Shown here in pieces: positions 37,061 through 46,408 of a stretch of 64,000 nt of DNA. A program made the translations under genes and the position numbers. The stretch comes from Paenibacillus thalictri. Lineage in GTDB: Bacteria; Bacillota; Bacilli; Paenibacillales; NBRC-103111. The notes under the pieces are model-generated. The model saw only the letters and a program-made list of their open reading frames with translations. It was not told where the DNA came from and searched no databases. How positions within the stretch are numbered: the stretch's first letter is position 1; every line of letters starts with the position of its first letter. The stretch spans positions 62,001 through 126,000 of the forward strand of contig NZ_SIRE01000004.1 of assembly GCF_004307995.1 (NCBI RefSeq). The letters are read 5' to 3'.

Positions 37061-39442
37061 CTATTCTGCGGGGTATGCTTTCATCGCGCGCCCGCTTTCC
37101 AGCTTGCCGCTTGATTGCACCGTCACATATAACGCTCCGCCTCCCGGCGATAGCTGCAGCGCATCAAACGTCAAACTCGATTGTCCTGCAATGGCTGTGG
37201 CCGCCGCACTTTCGCCGCGCAGATTGACCATAACCACCGCATCGGTTTCACTATTGTACAACCTCACCGTATCGCCCGACTGCAATCCGTATACCGTCAC
37301 TTCATCCGGTGATCCGCCGGCGGCATTAAGCACTGTCATCTGCAGTGCTGAAAGCGTGGCGGCAACCGGCTCGGCGGCATATATTTTCGGAACGCGGCCG
37401 CTTTCCGTTCTACCCGGGGATGTTACGCTTACGTAGACGACACCGTAACCCGAGCCAAGCTGAGATACGTTTGCCGCAGCCTGGGTCGATCCTTCGGCGA
37501 CAACGGCAGTCGCAAGAGGGATGGAAGCCGCTTCCGCGGCGTATACCTTCACCGTATCCCCTGCGGCAAGACCGCTGACAGCGATCGTGTCGGAGCTGCC
37601 GGCAACATTGTCCACCCGAATGAACGACCGGTCGGGAGCGATACTTGCGCCTTCCGCAGCGTAAGCTTTGACGGTGCGCCGGCTTTCCGTTTTACCCGGC
37701 GAGACAGCCGTAATATATACAGTCCCTCCAGCTTGGTCCAGCTGCGATACTGCCAAAGTCACGCTGCCGTTGCCGGAGAGCACGATACCGCTGGCCATCT
37801 CTCCGCTAATGTAGCTGTTGGCATATACTTTCACCGTATCGCCGGCCGTCAGCCCTTTTACGGTAATGGTATCGGAGCTTGTCCCTATCTCGTTTCCGAT
37901 CCGTATATTGGCCGCCTGAGGGGGAGATGTCTGCCGTACGGCGGCAAACGATTTGGCAACTCGGCGGCTTTCCGCATTCGGCGCCCTTGTCACCGTCACG
38001 TAGATCAGACCGTCTTGAGCGCCGACTTGCGACAGCGAAACCGCCGCTTCCGTGCTGCCGTATGCGACGACGGCGTTTCCCAGTGCAGCGGATGCCGCTT
38101 CATCCGCGTATACGCGGACAACGTCTCCCGGCGCAAGGCGCTTCACCGCAACCAAATCAATCAATCCACCGTTATTTTGCACGGCAATGTCGGAGGGATC
38201 CGGGGCCGGGGTCGGCTCCTGATCCGGCAGTCCCTTGCGGACTCTGCCGCTTTCCGCCTTACCGGCGTTCTGCACGGACACATAGATAAAACCGCCTGTG
38301 CCGCTGAGCACCGCAGCACGAAGGACGACCGATGTCTCCCCGGGCGCAGCTACAGCGCTGGCTTGGACGGACGATCCGCTTTCGTCGGCATAGACTCGCA
38401 GCGTATCCCCCGGCTCAATACCCGCAACGATCACTTCATCGCTCATGCCGACCCTGTAGTTCAGCACGGTGATTTGCGCCGGCAGCAACGGCGGGCTGAC
38501 GGGTTCTTCCGAAAACAGTTTTGCAACACGTCGGCTCTCTAGCCGAGGCGACCGCGTCAAGGTGACGTACACCCGGCCCGTACCGGAGCTGGGGGACAGC
38601 TGAGCCACCGTCACTTCGGCGCTCGATTGTCCGGCAGCTACGGCAGCCGAACCAAGCGGACTAGCCGCAGCCTCATCGGCGTATACTTTCACCACATCGC
38701 CCGCCAGCAGCCCGGTCACCGTCACGCTGTCATTTGTGCCGTTCAGACGGTTGACTATATGGATGGAACCGGCAGCAGGGGGAACTGTTAACGCTTCGCC
38801 GTCGTACGCCTTTTGCATCTTGGGACTTTCTCTTTTACCGGCTTCCGTTACCGTTACATAAATATACCCCGCCGTGCCGCCCAGTTGATCCACCGGCAGC
38901 TCGGCAGTGCCGGACGATGGGACGGAGGCGGCAGCAAGCGCGGTCGTATCCGTACGCGCGCGATACACTTTTACCGTATCGCCGGCATGCAGCCCCTTCA
39001 CGGTCACCTTGTCGGCCGTCCCGGCCGGCTCGTTGACCACCGTCACGGCCCCGGCTGCCGGCGCATGCGAGATCGGTTCGGCGCTGAACGACTTGACGAT
39101 GCGCCGGCTTTCCGACGAGGCGGGGCTCGTCACCGTCACGTAGACGAACCCCGCCTCCACGCCAAGCTGCGCCACGCTGACCACGGCGCTGGCGGAGGCT
39201 GCTGCGGCGCTGCCCAATAGCGCCGCGCCCGCTTCATCGGCGTACACGCGAACCGTGTCGCCGGGGGTAAGGCCGGTGACCGTCACCGTGTCTGCGGTGC
39301 CGGTCAGCCGGTTATCGATTTTGATCGCGCCGGGCGAAGGCGGCGCGGTTTGCACGGCCAACGCGGCGCATGGAAGCAGCACCAGCAGCAGCCCCTGCAG
39401 CGATGCCAGCAGTATCGCGGTGCGCCGTAAAAAAACGAACAT
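37061..39442 (-). CDS. Secreted protein of eight ~94-residue beta-type repeats
   Basis: 793 residues: signal peptide (to about residue 35) and then eight tandem repeats of about 94 residues. Each runs I-x-V-x-N, then D-x-V-T-V-x-G-L-x-A-G-D-T-V-K-V-Y-A-D-E, a less conserved middle (LGSAAVA...), a Q-L block, V-Y-V-T-V-T and E-S-R-R-V-x-K. All-beta, Ig-like repeats are likely. Thr, Ser and Ala are abundant and no enzyme motif is present. It has no anchor of its own. Context suggests an adhesin or pilus-associated surface protein. Start ATG 39442 follows GAGGTG; the frame is open to 39451. Confidence 0.75.
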   Translation of the reverse strand: MFVFLRRTAILLASLQGLLLVLLPCAALAVQTAPPSPGAIKIDNRLTGTADTVTVTGLTPGDTVRVYADEAGAALLGSAAAASASAVVSVAQLGVEAGFVYVTVTSPASSESRRIVKSFSAEPISHAPAAGAVTVVNEPAGTADKVTVKGLHAGDTVKVYRARTDTTALAAASVPSSGTAELPVDQLGGTAGYIYVTVTEAGKRESPKMQKAYDGEALTVPPAAGSIHIVNRLNGTNDSVTVTGLLAGDVVKVYADEAAASPLGSAAVAAGQSSAEVTVAQLSPSSGTGRVYVTLTRSPRLESRRVAKLFSEEPVSPPLLPAQITVLNYRVGMSDEVIVAGIEPGDTLRVYADESGSSVQASAVAAPGETSVVLRAAVLSGTGGFIYVSVQNAGKAESGRVRKGLPDQEPTPAPDPSDIAVQNNGGLIDLVAVKRLAPGDVVRVYADEAASAALGNAVVAYGSTEAAVSLSQVGAQDGLIYVTVTRAPNAESRRVAKSFAAVRQTSPPQAANIRIGNEIGTSSDTITVKGLTAGDTVKVYANSYISGEMASGIVLSGNGSVTLAVSQLDQAGGTVYITAVSPGKTESRRTVKAYAAEGASIAPDRSFIRVDNVAGSSDTIAVSGLAAGDTVKVYAAEAASIPLATAVVAEGSTQAAANVSQLGSGYGVVYVSVTSPGRTESGRVPKIYAAEPVAATLSALQMTVLNAAGGSPDEVTVYGLQSGDTVRLYNSETDAVVMVNLRGESAAATAIAGQSSLTFDALQLSPGGGALYVTVQSSGKLESGRAMKAYPAE

Positions 39443-39509
39443 GCTTCTCACCTCATTAAATCAGCGTTAAAATATACGTCCAAAACGTCGCCTTACAATT
39501 AGCTTTTCG

Positions 39510-40010
39510 TTAATAAAACGGATACTCGTAGATCACCGTTTTGTATATGTAACCGTCATAGGATAAACGGTTGGTTCTCGGCAGCGGCACGCGAACCCGG
39601 TATATCACGGCAGGGCCTTTTAGGACCTGGGCGATATGTTCTGCATTACGCACATAGCTGAACGGAAATGCAACACCCGGAGTGGCGTCATCGACATAAT
39701 CCTCATAAATGATCTCCACCGGCCCTTTCAACAGCGTGCCTTCTTTGGGGGTTAATTGCGCTCCGCTCTGCAGCTCAAGGTTGTAGCGCAGCCCCGCCTC
39801 AAAAACAACTCTGGCATCGCTGCGCACGAACTGTATACGTCCGTCGTTAAGCGCGGCGGCGTCTACCTGCAAGGAAGCGTCATGCGCCGCCCGGTTCAGC
39901 GAAAATTTCAACCGGTTATGCACCTCTTTGGTCATAAAGCGGTCCGCTTCAAACCCCATGGCAAACAAATAAATTCCCGCCATCATCACAATCAGCAGCA
40001 CCCGGTGCAC
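39510..40010 (-). CDS. TadE/TadF-like minor pilin or assembly protein
   Basis: 166 residues with one N-terminal helix (VLLIVMMAGIYLFAMGFEAD) and an exported beta-rich remainder (NRAAHDASLQVDAAALNDGR). The start ESRE... layout of a TM helix followed by an N/R-AAHDA pattern resembles TadE/F-type pseudopilins and bacterial PilV-like proteins of Tad clusters. GTG start with GAGGTGAG upstream. It follows the other TadE-like gene by six bases. The assignment is by size, topology and position more than by sequence. Confidence 0.5.
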   Translation of the reverse strand: MHRVLLIVMMAGIYLFAMGFEADRFMTKEVHNRLKFSLNRAAHDASLQVDAAALNDGRIQFVRSDARVVFEAGLRYNLELQSGAQLTPKEGTLLKGPVEIIYEDYVDDATPGVAFPFSYVRNAEHIAQVLKGPAVIYRVRVPLPRTNRLSYDGYIYKTVIYEYPFY

Positions 40011-40016
40011 CGGCTC

Positions 40017-40415
40017 TCACCTCACCGGAGCCTCGCTCATTTGCTTGGCATAACGAACGATGACCCCCGGATCATTGTCAGCCGCCCCGAACATCCTGCG
40101 AAACAGCCAACGCGGCGTGCTTTTGACAATCAGCTTGCCTTCGATGTATTCCCCCCTAGGGGTTAACGCAGTCGTACCAACAAACGAAATATCGCCGGAA
40201 TCAATCAAAAATGTATGGATCAGCGTCTCCCTCATTTCCTGCACAAGCTCCGGCGTAAATCTCCCGTTCTCCGCATTGGCGGCCCGCTGAATGGCGCTGT
40301 CGAGCACCATTTCCACCGCATTCGCCCGCGTAGAGTAAATATCATGCAGCACCGGCTGGAACAAAAACAGCAGCAGCGTATAGACGGTAAGCATTTCGAC
40401 CAGTGCTGCCTTCAC
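40017..40415 (-). CDS. TadE-like minor pilin or assembly protein
   Basis: 132 residues. N-terminal helix ALVEMLTVYTLLLFLFQPVL followed by a region with AVEMVLDSAIQRAANAENG, typical of TadE-like proteins in which a hydrophobic N-terminus leads into a helical stalk. It starts with GTG 40415 after GGAGG. Upstream is a block of short tandem repeats (40446-40638) and then the small membrane protein gene. The family call is tentative. Confidence 0.5.
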   Translation of the reverse strand: MKAALVEMLTVYTLLLFLFQPVLHDIYSTRANAVEMVLDSAIQRAANAENGRFTPELVQEMRETLIHTFLIDSGDISFVGTTALTPRGEYIEGKLIVKSTPRWLFRRMFGAADNDPGVIVRYAKQMSEAPVR

Positions 40416-40445
40416 TCCGCATCTCCCTCCTTACATCCCGTATAC

Positions 40446-40638
40446 ATCAACGTCTGAGCTGGCACTTCACTCCGTTCAAATCGAGCAACTGTATCAACGT
40501 CTCAAAGCGGCGCATCTCTCCGTGTTAGATCAAGCAACAACTTCAACATCTCAGGCCAGCTCATCACTCCGTGCCACATCAAGCAACAGCACCAACGTCT
40601 CAAGCTTGTGCATCACTCTGTATTAATTCATGCAACTG
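40446..40638. repeat. Four imperfect ~48-base tandem repeats in the Tad-like operon
   Basis: The unit begins (A)TCAACGTCT at 40446 and 40493, TCAACATCT near 40543 and CCAACGTCT near 40592. Each unit also carries a CACTCCGT- or CTCTCCGT-like block and an AAGCAAC-like end. Period is 47-50 bases. No frame on either strand is open across the block. It fills the 190 bases between two genes of the operon and touches the stop of the small gene. Confidence 0.75.
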
Positions 40639-40867
40639 GCCCTGCTCGCTCCGCAGCGCGCGCCTGGGACTCCCGTGCTTGCAGCTTCCCTTCCCGCTCA
40701 TCAAACAAAGGTACGGCATAACTTGTGGGGACATTGGTGTTGTTAAAAAGATCGTCCATCTGCGTCTTCTTTTCTTTCATCGAACTCCATAAGGCTACAA
40801 AAATAAACAATCCGATCGCAGCCAGCGTTGCCGCGATAATTAAAAACTTCTCCAAAGCCGGTTTCAT
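40628..40867 (-). CDS. Small membrane protein of the Tad-like operon, possible pilin
   Basis: 79 residues: MKPALEKFLIIAATLAAIGL begins a single helix (about 8-30), followed by a charged tail rich in Lys, Glu, Arg and Ala. ATG 40867 is seven bases after GGAGG; the frame is open to 40963. Size and layout would suit a Flp-type pilin, but the usual prepilin cleavage motif (G before a hydrophobic helix with Glu at +5) is not clear, and no TadV peptidase gene is in the cluster. It could equally be a small assembly factor. Confidence 0.5.
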   Translation of the reverse strand: MKPALEKFLIIAATLAAIGLFIFVALWSSMKEKKTQMDDLFNNTNVPTSYAVPLFDEREGKLQARESQARAAERAGPVA

Positions 40868-40893
40868 CGGCATTCCTCCCGTCAATATAAGCT

Positions 40894-41775
40894 TTATCCG
40901 AGCTGATTTGTCGTACGGCTTAAATCCGATACATACTGCTGGGCGATATGCAGCGCATTCCACAAGTAAATAAGCAATGGCATAAAAGCGATGCCATAGG
41001 CGATATGGCCAAAAAATTTGCGCCGGCGGCGCCGGTTCTCGCGCAGCAAATTCGTATAACTTTCCTCCCTCGCCTCGACCAGTGCGGAAATATCCCCGGG
41101 CCGGGCCAGCTCAAGATCGGCAAGCAGCTTGCACAATTCGCGCGCCTCTTTGGTACGGATATGTTCGGCCATCGCCATCATAGCGGTATGCGGCCCTTCG
41201 TCGAACTTGCGCAAAGCAACGTTGATCGACGGTTTGATCCGTACGGTGTAATCCCGCAATTTGGTCAGCATTGACAGCAGATTCAGCTTTCGCTGGGATT
41301 GCTCCTTCATCTCGTCTGCGATCATATTGTAGACCATAAACAACTCGCGGTTTTTTTCACCGTCGTAGATATCCTTCCATTTTCCGACCAAATACGTAAC
41401 AACCGACGTTTTCGTATGCGTCAGGAGCATAAACAACCCTGGGCCCATCAGCTTCAGCAGCACCCCCGGCAATGACATTTCGCTGCCATATGCGAGCAGA
41501 TCATAAGTATTGTTGGCCAGCCAGCAAGCCGCGATCCCATAACGGAACAGCTGATATTGGAACGCGGTAAGCTTCAGCGGATACCCGGCCTCTTCAAACA
41601 TCGTCTCCAATCGTTCGGGCACAAGCCATTTCTTCAAGCTCATGCTTTGCAGTCTCGTTCTGACAGCAGCCCGTTTCCCTCCCGGAACGGCTTTCCAAAC
41701 AAGCAGCGCCGCCGCCGCAAAAAAAGCGCAAACGGCAAAATCGCGCAGCAGTAACGATAGGGCATACATGGTCAT
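40894..41775 (-). CDS. TadC-like type II secretion system F-family protein
   Basis: 293 residues with N-terminal helices and a C-terminal helix pair flanking a cytoplasmic four-helix region (IADEMKEQSQRKLNLLSMLT, then LADLELARPGDISALVEARE). This is the GspF/TadC inner-membrane platform fold. It partners TadB in anchoring the TadA motor. The ATG has AGGAGG eight bases upstream. The gene order TadA-TadB-TadC matches known Tad operons. Confidence 0.7.
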   Translation of the reverse strand: MTMYALSLLLRDFAVCAFFAAAALLVWKAVPGGKRAAVRTRLQSMSLKKWLVPERLETMFEEAGYPLKLTAFQYQLFRYGIAACWLANNTYDLLAYGSEMSLPGVLLKLMGPGLFMLLTHTKTSVVTYLVGKWKDIYDGEKNRELFMVYNMIADEMKEQSQRKLNLLSMLTKLRDYTVRIKPSINVALRKFDEGPHTAMMAMAEHIRTKEARELCKLLADLELARPGDISALVEAREESYTNLLRENRRRRRKFFGHIAYGIAFMPLLIYLWNALHIAQQYVSDLSRTTNQLG

Positions 41776-41849
41776 CTATCCATCCTCCTATCCAGCTGGC
41801 AAGGCCAAAAGCGGACTTCGAATCCACCCCCATTGAACTTCTCCAAACT

Positions 41850-42842
41850 TCAATAATCATTTGGCGGCCTCTTGAACCAAAATGCCATAACAAGCGAAAA
41901 TAAGATGAAAATAACGGTAATCGTCAGCCAATATCGTCCGGTTTCCGTACCCAGCTGATAATGCATCGTGCTGGAGAATCCCATAAATACAACCATAAAC
42001 AAAATTAAGGCGGGAAATAACAGCACATGCAGCCAGCTTAATTGCAGCACCTCGCTGCTGGAGTCGCCTTCATCCCGCAGCATATCGATGTTTTTGTGAA
42101 TGTTTTTATCGATGCTGCTGAGCGTGCTTTCCACATATTCTCCCCGCACGAGCCCTTTCAGCAAAGCCAGTCCCAGCTGCTTGGCGAATGAAGTATTAAT
42201 GCTGTACACAAACTCCTCCACCGACCGCTCCAGCTCCTCCGGGTTCGTGTAGTTGATTTCTTCCCGCACCAGCTTAATAAAATGCCGCCGGATCGTTACA
42301 GAGCGGACTTCCTGACTCGCCTCCCGCAGCGCGCTGCGCATGTTGCCGCGGTTAACCTTGTATTTGCTGGTCAATATTCCAACCGCCTCCGCCAAATCGT
42401 ATCCGCCTTGGATTTGAATTTTACGCAGCTTCATATGATAACGCATGTACAAACAGAACACCGCGATTACCGCCATCAGCAGACTGAATCTCACACTGCC
42501 GGACGCAAACAAAGCCAGCGTCCCAACGGCTCCGAAAAGCGATGCCGCAAGCAGCAAAAAACTCTGCACCGCGCCCGGCCGATCCTTGTCCCCGCCGGTC
42601 GTTATGAGCAGCAGCTCCAGCCACCGGTGCAGACGCCCAGCCGCTTTAACCCACCGGCCCGAACGACGGATATCCTTGCGCCGAAGCTCCCGCAGCGCCT
42701 TCATGCGGGTCAGATGCCGCCGGTCCGTCCGCAGCGAGGCTTGAAGAATACGCAGCGCAGGCCGCGCGAACAGATAAGCTCCCTGGCTGGTAAAAAGCGC
42801 GGCTGCCAGCAGCAGGCCGTACTGCACCATGGTGAACATCAT
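41850..42842 (-). CDS. TadB-like type II secretion system F-family protein
   Basis: About 330 residues: N-terminal hydrophobic helix, basic cytoplasmic region, two mid helices, a helical domain (YDLAEAVGILTSKYKVNRGN, then LVREEINYTNPEELERSVEE) and two C-terminal helices. It fits the TadB/GspF platform. ATG 42842 lies 20 bases past the TadA stop; the frame is open to 42875 inside tadA. Predicted partner of TadC and TadA. Confidence 0.7.
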   Translation of the reverse strand: MMFTMVQYGLLLAAALFTSQGAYLFARPALRILQASLRTDRRHLTRMKALRELRRKDIRRSGRWVKAAGRLHRWLELLLITTGGDKDRPGAVQSFLLLAASLFGAVGTLALFASGSVRFSLLMAVIAVFCLYMRYHMKLRKIQIQGGYDLAEAVGILTSKYKVNRGNMRSALREASQEVRSVTIRRHFIKLVREEINYTNPEELERSVEEFVYSINTSFAKQLGLALLKGLVRGEYVESTLSSIDKNIHKNIDMLRDEGDSSSEVLQLSWLHVLLFPALILFMVVFMGFSSTMHYQLGTETGRYWLTITVIFILFSLVMAFWFKRPPNDY

Positions 42843-42862
42843 CGGCTTCGTGCCCCTTTCTC

Positions 42863-44497
42863 CTAGTCTACACACCGCCCACCGCCGGCTTCCGCCAGCT
42901 TTTCTAATGCCAAGGCCATACTGAATTGCGGGTTAGCCGCAGCCGGATTGTAGACGGTAACCCCTTCGCCTTGCGGGATCGGCGCCATTTCTTCCAGCCG
43001 TCGCAGCGTACGGACCGCGATGTCGGCCCATACTTGGTCGATTTCGCGCATCTCTTTCAGCAGACCGCCGCTTAAATCAGCGCGATAACTCCAACGGTCG
43101 CCGTCCGCATGCCAATGCATCAGCTCATGTGTGCTGATCTCCCCGGTCAACCGGTTGTAGCGCAGCTCCTGAACGCTTTTGAACCGTTTTTTCGTTCTTG
43201 TCGTATCTTGACTTTGGACAATCACGATATCGATGTTTTCCGCAACTCGTTTTTCTTCCTCGCGAAATTGCGCGCCCGGATTCTGGCTTACGATCATCCT
43301 GGCAAACTGTGAAGGGACCGTTTCCGGCTTCCACGTATGGAACGTGCTGCCGAATCCTTTAAGCAGCCGCTCGCAAGCGAGCATCGCTCCTTCCGCCTCC
43401 ACTCGGCGCACCTCACCGATGATGGCGTAATCGACGTCAAAACGGAGCACCTGATCCATCGCATGGTGAAACGTCGTTTCGTGAGTTACCCGTTCGATCA
43501 GCTTTTTTTCGGGAAAATCGCGGCCGGCCGCCAGTTCATAGTGCTTTTCGATAACCGCCCCGGTGTAATGGTTCTCGCGTTCGGCCAGCAGCGCTTTCAG
43601 ACTGGTCGATTTCCCCGTGCCGGGAGGTCCGACGATTAACACGTTGCAATGTGTCTTGGATAACGCCTTGATGAACGGCACCGCCTCCTGCGGAATCGTT
43701 CCTCTTCGTTCGGTCGCCAAATCGTCCACCGTCACCCGGCCGATCAAAAAACGCCGCAGCGTAATGACGTCGTGACGGACATCCGGCCTCACCGTCAGCG
43801 TCACCCGCTCCCCTGTGTACAGGTCGATCTCCAGCACGGTATTGTACAAATTAACGATCGCGTCTTCCTTTTGCCTGGTAAGCGAACGGATGATTTTCTC
43901 CACCTCGGCCGGAGAGGAAAATGAATACGGCATACGCACGTGTTTCCCTCCGGTATGAATCCAGATCGACGTGCCGATAATCTGCGCGGCATAGCTGTCG
44001 GGAAACGTCTGCCAGGCGGCAAGCGCCTTAAAGCCGTACAATTCGTGAAAAACCGCATGTGTAAGATTCAGGTATTGACGCTGCTCTTCACGGGCGTACC
44101 GCTGCAGATCACGGTAATACTCGGGAAAATCGGCATCCTGAAAACCGTTGTTGTCGATAAACGTCTGAATTTGCTCCATAATCGTCGTGACCGTCTCCGG
44201 CACTCCGATAATGGCCCGGTTCTCCAGCTCGACAAAAGCATCCGCCTCATCTTTGCCCGCCTTCCTCAGCACTCCGCCGGCTGTTTGCTGCTGGTCTTGA
44301 ACCCGCCGCGAAAACTCGCGATCGCTTTGTTCCTTGAATTTCCGGCAAATATCCGCGAATTTCGCCTTGCCGCTTTCGGCTGCGAAACCCGTCCCCAAAC
44401 CGGCTGCGCTTTGTATCGGCGCATGGGATAACGCCGTCGCAGGCTTAGCTTCGGGTTGGGTATGGAACTGGGCGATATGAAACCGTTCTCCGCTCAT
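42863..44497 (-). CDS. TadA/CpaF-type secretion ATPase
   Basis: 544 residues. An N-terminal helical region (about 1-230) precedes the VirB11/TadA-like motor: Walker A VLIVGPPGTGKSTSLKALL, an Asp-box-like FDVDYAIIGEVRRVEAEGAM and a His-containing GSTFHTWKPETVPSQFARMI. It would power pilus assembly or secretion across the membrane. The start ATG overlaps the TadZ-like stop (ATGA); the frame runs on to 44548. Neighbours TadZ, TadB and TadC support a Tad/Flp-like machine. Confidence 0.85.
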   Translation of the reverse strand: MSGERFHIAQFHTQPEAKPATALSHAPIQSAAGLGTGFAAESGKAKFADICRKFKEQSDREFSRRVQDQQQTAGGVLRKAGKDEADAFVELENRAIIGVPETVTTIMEQIQTFIDNNGFQDADFPEYYRDLQRYAREEQRQYLNLTHAVFHELYGFKALAAWQTFPDSYAAQIIGTSIWIHTGGKHVRMPYSFSSPAEVEKIIRSLTRQKEDAIVNLYNTVLEIDLYTGERVTLTVRPDVRHDVITLRRFLIGRVTVDDLATERRGTIPQEAVPFIKALSKTHCNVLIVGPPGTGKSTSLKALLAERENHYTGAVIEKHYELAAGRDFPEKKLIERVTHETTFHHAMDQVLRFDVDYAIIGEVRRVEAEGAMLACERLLKGFGSTFHTWKPETVPSQFARMIVSQNPGAQFREEEKRVAENIDIVIVQSQDTTRTKKRFKSVQELRYNRLTGEISTHELMHWHADGDRWSYRADLSGGLLKEMREIDQVWADIAVRTLRRLEEMAPIPQGEGVTVYNPAAANPQFSMALALEKLAEAGGGRCVD

Positions 44498-45687
44498 TTG
44501 GCCGCCACTCCCCTTTCCGCTCTGCTCCAGCGCGACAAGCGCAGCCAAGACGCTGCTTCTTTCTTCTTATCCGCCCTAAGTTCGGGCTCCGCTTGCGGCA
44601 ATTCGTAAAATTGCATGACAGCACGGCACGCTTTCTCCAATTCGCCGCCAAAGCCGGGATGAACGCGCTCCAGCAATTTTCTTTCCGCCTCTCCCCGGGA
44701 GAACCCCGGAATATAGGGGAGGCTGGCGATATAAGGCATGCCTTGTTGGCGCGACAACTGTTTGGCCGTCTCCACATCGGGCCCCTCGTGCATTTTGTTG
44801 AACAACAGCACACACTTGTCCTCGGCGTTTGCAAATACGGGGCGCAAAATTTGATCCCGCTGCCGCCGCCATTGATCTCCCGCCTGCTGGCTCTGGTTCA
44901 GCTGAACGAGCAGCAGATCGCTTTCGTATACGCTTTGCGCCGCCAGAGCATGATCCAAATACGCCCCCGCGTCGATCAATACGACATCAAACAGCTGCTT
45001 GGCCGTTTGAATCAGCCACGATACGCCTTCAGGCTGATAGTAATACAGCTTTTTCAAATCGCGGTTGCCGGCCAAATAATATACGGAAGAGGTAAGGTGA
45101 TGCATCCCGCGCAGCAGTTCCTCGGGCCGCAGCTGCCTGCCTTGCAGCGCACCCCAGATGTCGTCGACATATTTGCCTTCGTACGAAAGCCCGGCATCCC
45201 CCGGATTCCAGCCGTTTAAGCCAAGAATGCCGATCCGCGCGCCGGTCATGCCGCCAAGCTTGACGCCAAGCAGCAGCAGGCTCGAAGTCAGCCCGATTTG
45301 CGGCAGCGCGCCGATCCCGGCAATCACCCGGCTTGCACGCTGATCGCTGCCCGCACATAACATGGCGATTTCGCCGGCAACCTGCTCCGCCGTCAGCTTG
45401 GGCGGAACAAACTTGACGCCATGCGCCGCACACAAGCTCTGCAGCCGCTTCAGCTCCTGATGATCGTCGCGGTTGCTGAGCAGGTATACGATCTCCGCCG
45501 CGGGCGCGCACGCCTTCAGATCCACCACCTCGTGGGAGTTCAGCAGCTTATCGCTGACCACAACGCAATCTCCTTGATCCGGCGAAAGCGGCTGACCAGG
45601 CACGGCATGCAATACCGCTGCAAAAAGACCGCTATGTTCCAGCATCTCACCGATTCTAGGATCGTTAGCTATCAGCCAAACTTTCAT
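44494..45687 (-). CDS. TadZ/CpaE-like protein with a degenerate P-loop
   Basis: 397 residues. An N-terminal receiver-like domain (MKVWLIANDPRIGEMLEHSG) is followed by a MinD/ParA-like domain (about 115-370) with FDVVLIDAGAYLDHA and LLLVQLNQSQQAGDQWRRQR. The expected deviant Walker A (KGGxGKT) is replaced by IGALPQIGLTSSLL, which lacks the signature lysines. TadZ proteins act as polar localisation factors, and this one may bind nucleotide poorly or only act as a scaffold. Good ribosome site GAGGGAG. It lies between the CpaB-like and TadA genes. Confidence 0.7.
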   Translation of the reverse strand: MKVWLIANDPRIGEMLEHSGLFAAVLHAVPGQPLSPDQGDCVVVSDKLLNSHEVVDLKACAPAAEIVYLLSNRDDHQELKRLQSLCAAHGVKFVPPKLTAEQVAGEIAMLCAGSDQRASRVIAGIGALPQIGLTSSLLLLGVKLGGMTGARIGILGLNGWNPGDAGLSYEGKYVDDIWGALQGRQLRPEELLRGMHHLTSSVYYLAGNRDLKKLYYYQPEGVSWLIQTAKQLFDVVLIDAGAYLDHALAAQSVYESDLLLVQLNQSQQAGDQWRRQRDQILRPVFANAEDKCVLLFNKMHEGPDVETAKQLSRQQGMPYIASLPYIPGFSRGEAERKLLERVHPGFGGELEKACRAVMQFYELPQAEPELRADKKKEAASWLRLSRWSRAERGVAAK

Positions 45688-45712
45688 GAAATTCGCTCCC
45701 TCTTGTTCCTGG

Positions 45713-46408
45713 TTATCGGTAAACGATCAAAAAACGGTACCCTTTCGCCCCATACTTGCGGATAAGCTCCTTCTGCTCGTCCGTTACGATGATTTCCAGC
45801 GCACTGAGCGCGCCCGATGGCTTCTTCCGGTCTTCCGAAGGGGCAATTTCCTGATTGTTGGTTCCTTTGGCGTAACTGACCGTCATGTTTTGCAGCTTGT
45901 CCTCGACATCTACCGGCACTTGCTGGCGATCTAACAATTCCAAGCCGCCTTCGCCTTTCTCCTCCGCTTTCTTGCCGTCTTCCTTCGTGACCAGCAGTAA
46001 AGAAATATGATCGCCGCGAAGCAAACTTCCGGGCGGTTTGCCGAATATCCACTCCGGAGGAAACGGCATATTCCATTCCCCTTTCCCCGGATACAGATGA
46101 CCGGTATTAACCATATCGGCCGTAATCTGCTCGCCGCCGCGAACCGTTCGTGACGTTTCTTTGCCGATCGCATCGGACATCTTGAGAACCGCATGCTCCA
46201 CCAAAGCGTCCTTGCGGATTTTGCGTATAACGATATCGGATTCCGCCACCCTCGCGCCCCGCTCAATCGTTTTGACCGCCACGATTGCCTCAACGGTGCC
46301 CCAGTTCGGCTCGACATACCATTTCCAAACAAGCAGCAGCGCGGGTCCGGATAAAATCAGCGCAATAATCAGCGCGTAATAGCCGATCTTCTTCAGCACA
46401 TAACTCAT
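45713..46408 (-). CDS. CpaB/RcpC-like protein with SAF domain
   Basis: 231 residues with one N-terminal helix (YYALIIALILSGPALLLVWK) and a SAF-type beta-clip domain (VEAIVAVKTIERGARVAESD, then IGKETSRTVRGGEQITADMV). CpaB-like proteins occur in Flp pilus assembly; in Gram-positives there is no outer membrane, so the role is unclear. The C-terminal ~60 residues are charged. ATG overlaps the kinase stop (ATGA), so the two are coupled. Confidence 0.7.
   Translation of the reverse strand: MSYVLKKIGYYALIIALILSGPALLLVWKWYVEPNWGTVEAIVAVKTIERGARVAESDIVIRKIRKDALVEHAVLKMSDAIGKETSRTVRGGEQITADMVNTGHLYPGKGEWNMPFPPEWIFGKPPGSLLRGDHISLLLVTKEDGKKAEEKGEGGLELLDRQQVPVDVEDKLQNMTVSYAKGTNNQEIAPSEDRKKPSGALSALEIIVTDEQKELIRKYGAKGYRFLIVYR

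Noticed and set aside
40446-40638. Possible CRISPR array
   Set aside because: Units are contiguous and diverged, there are no conserved repeats separated by unique spacers, and no cas genes are near.
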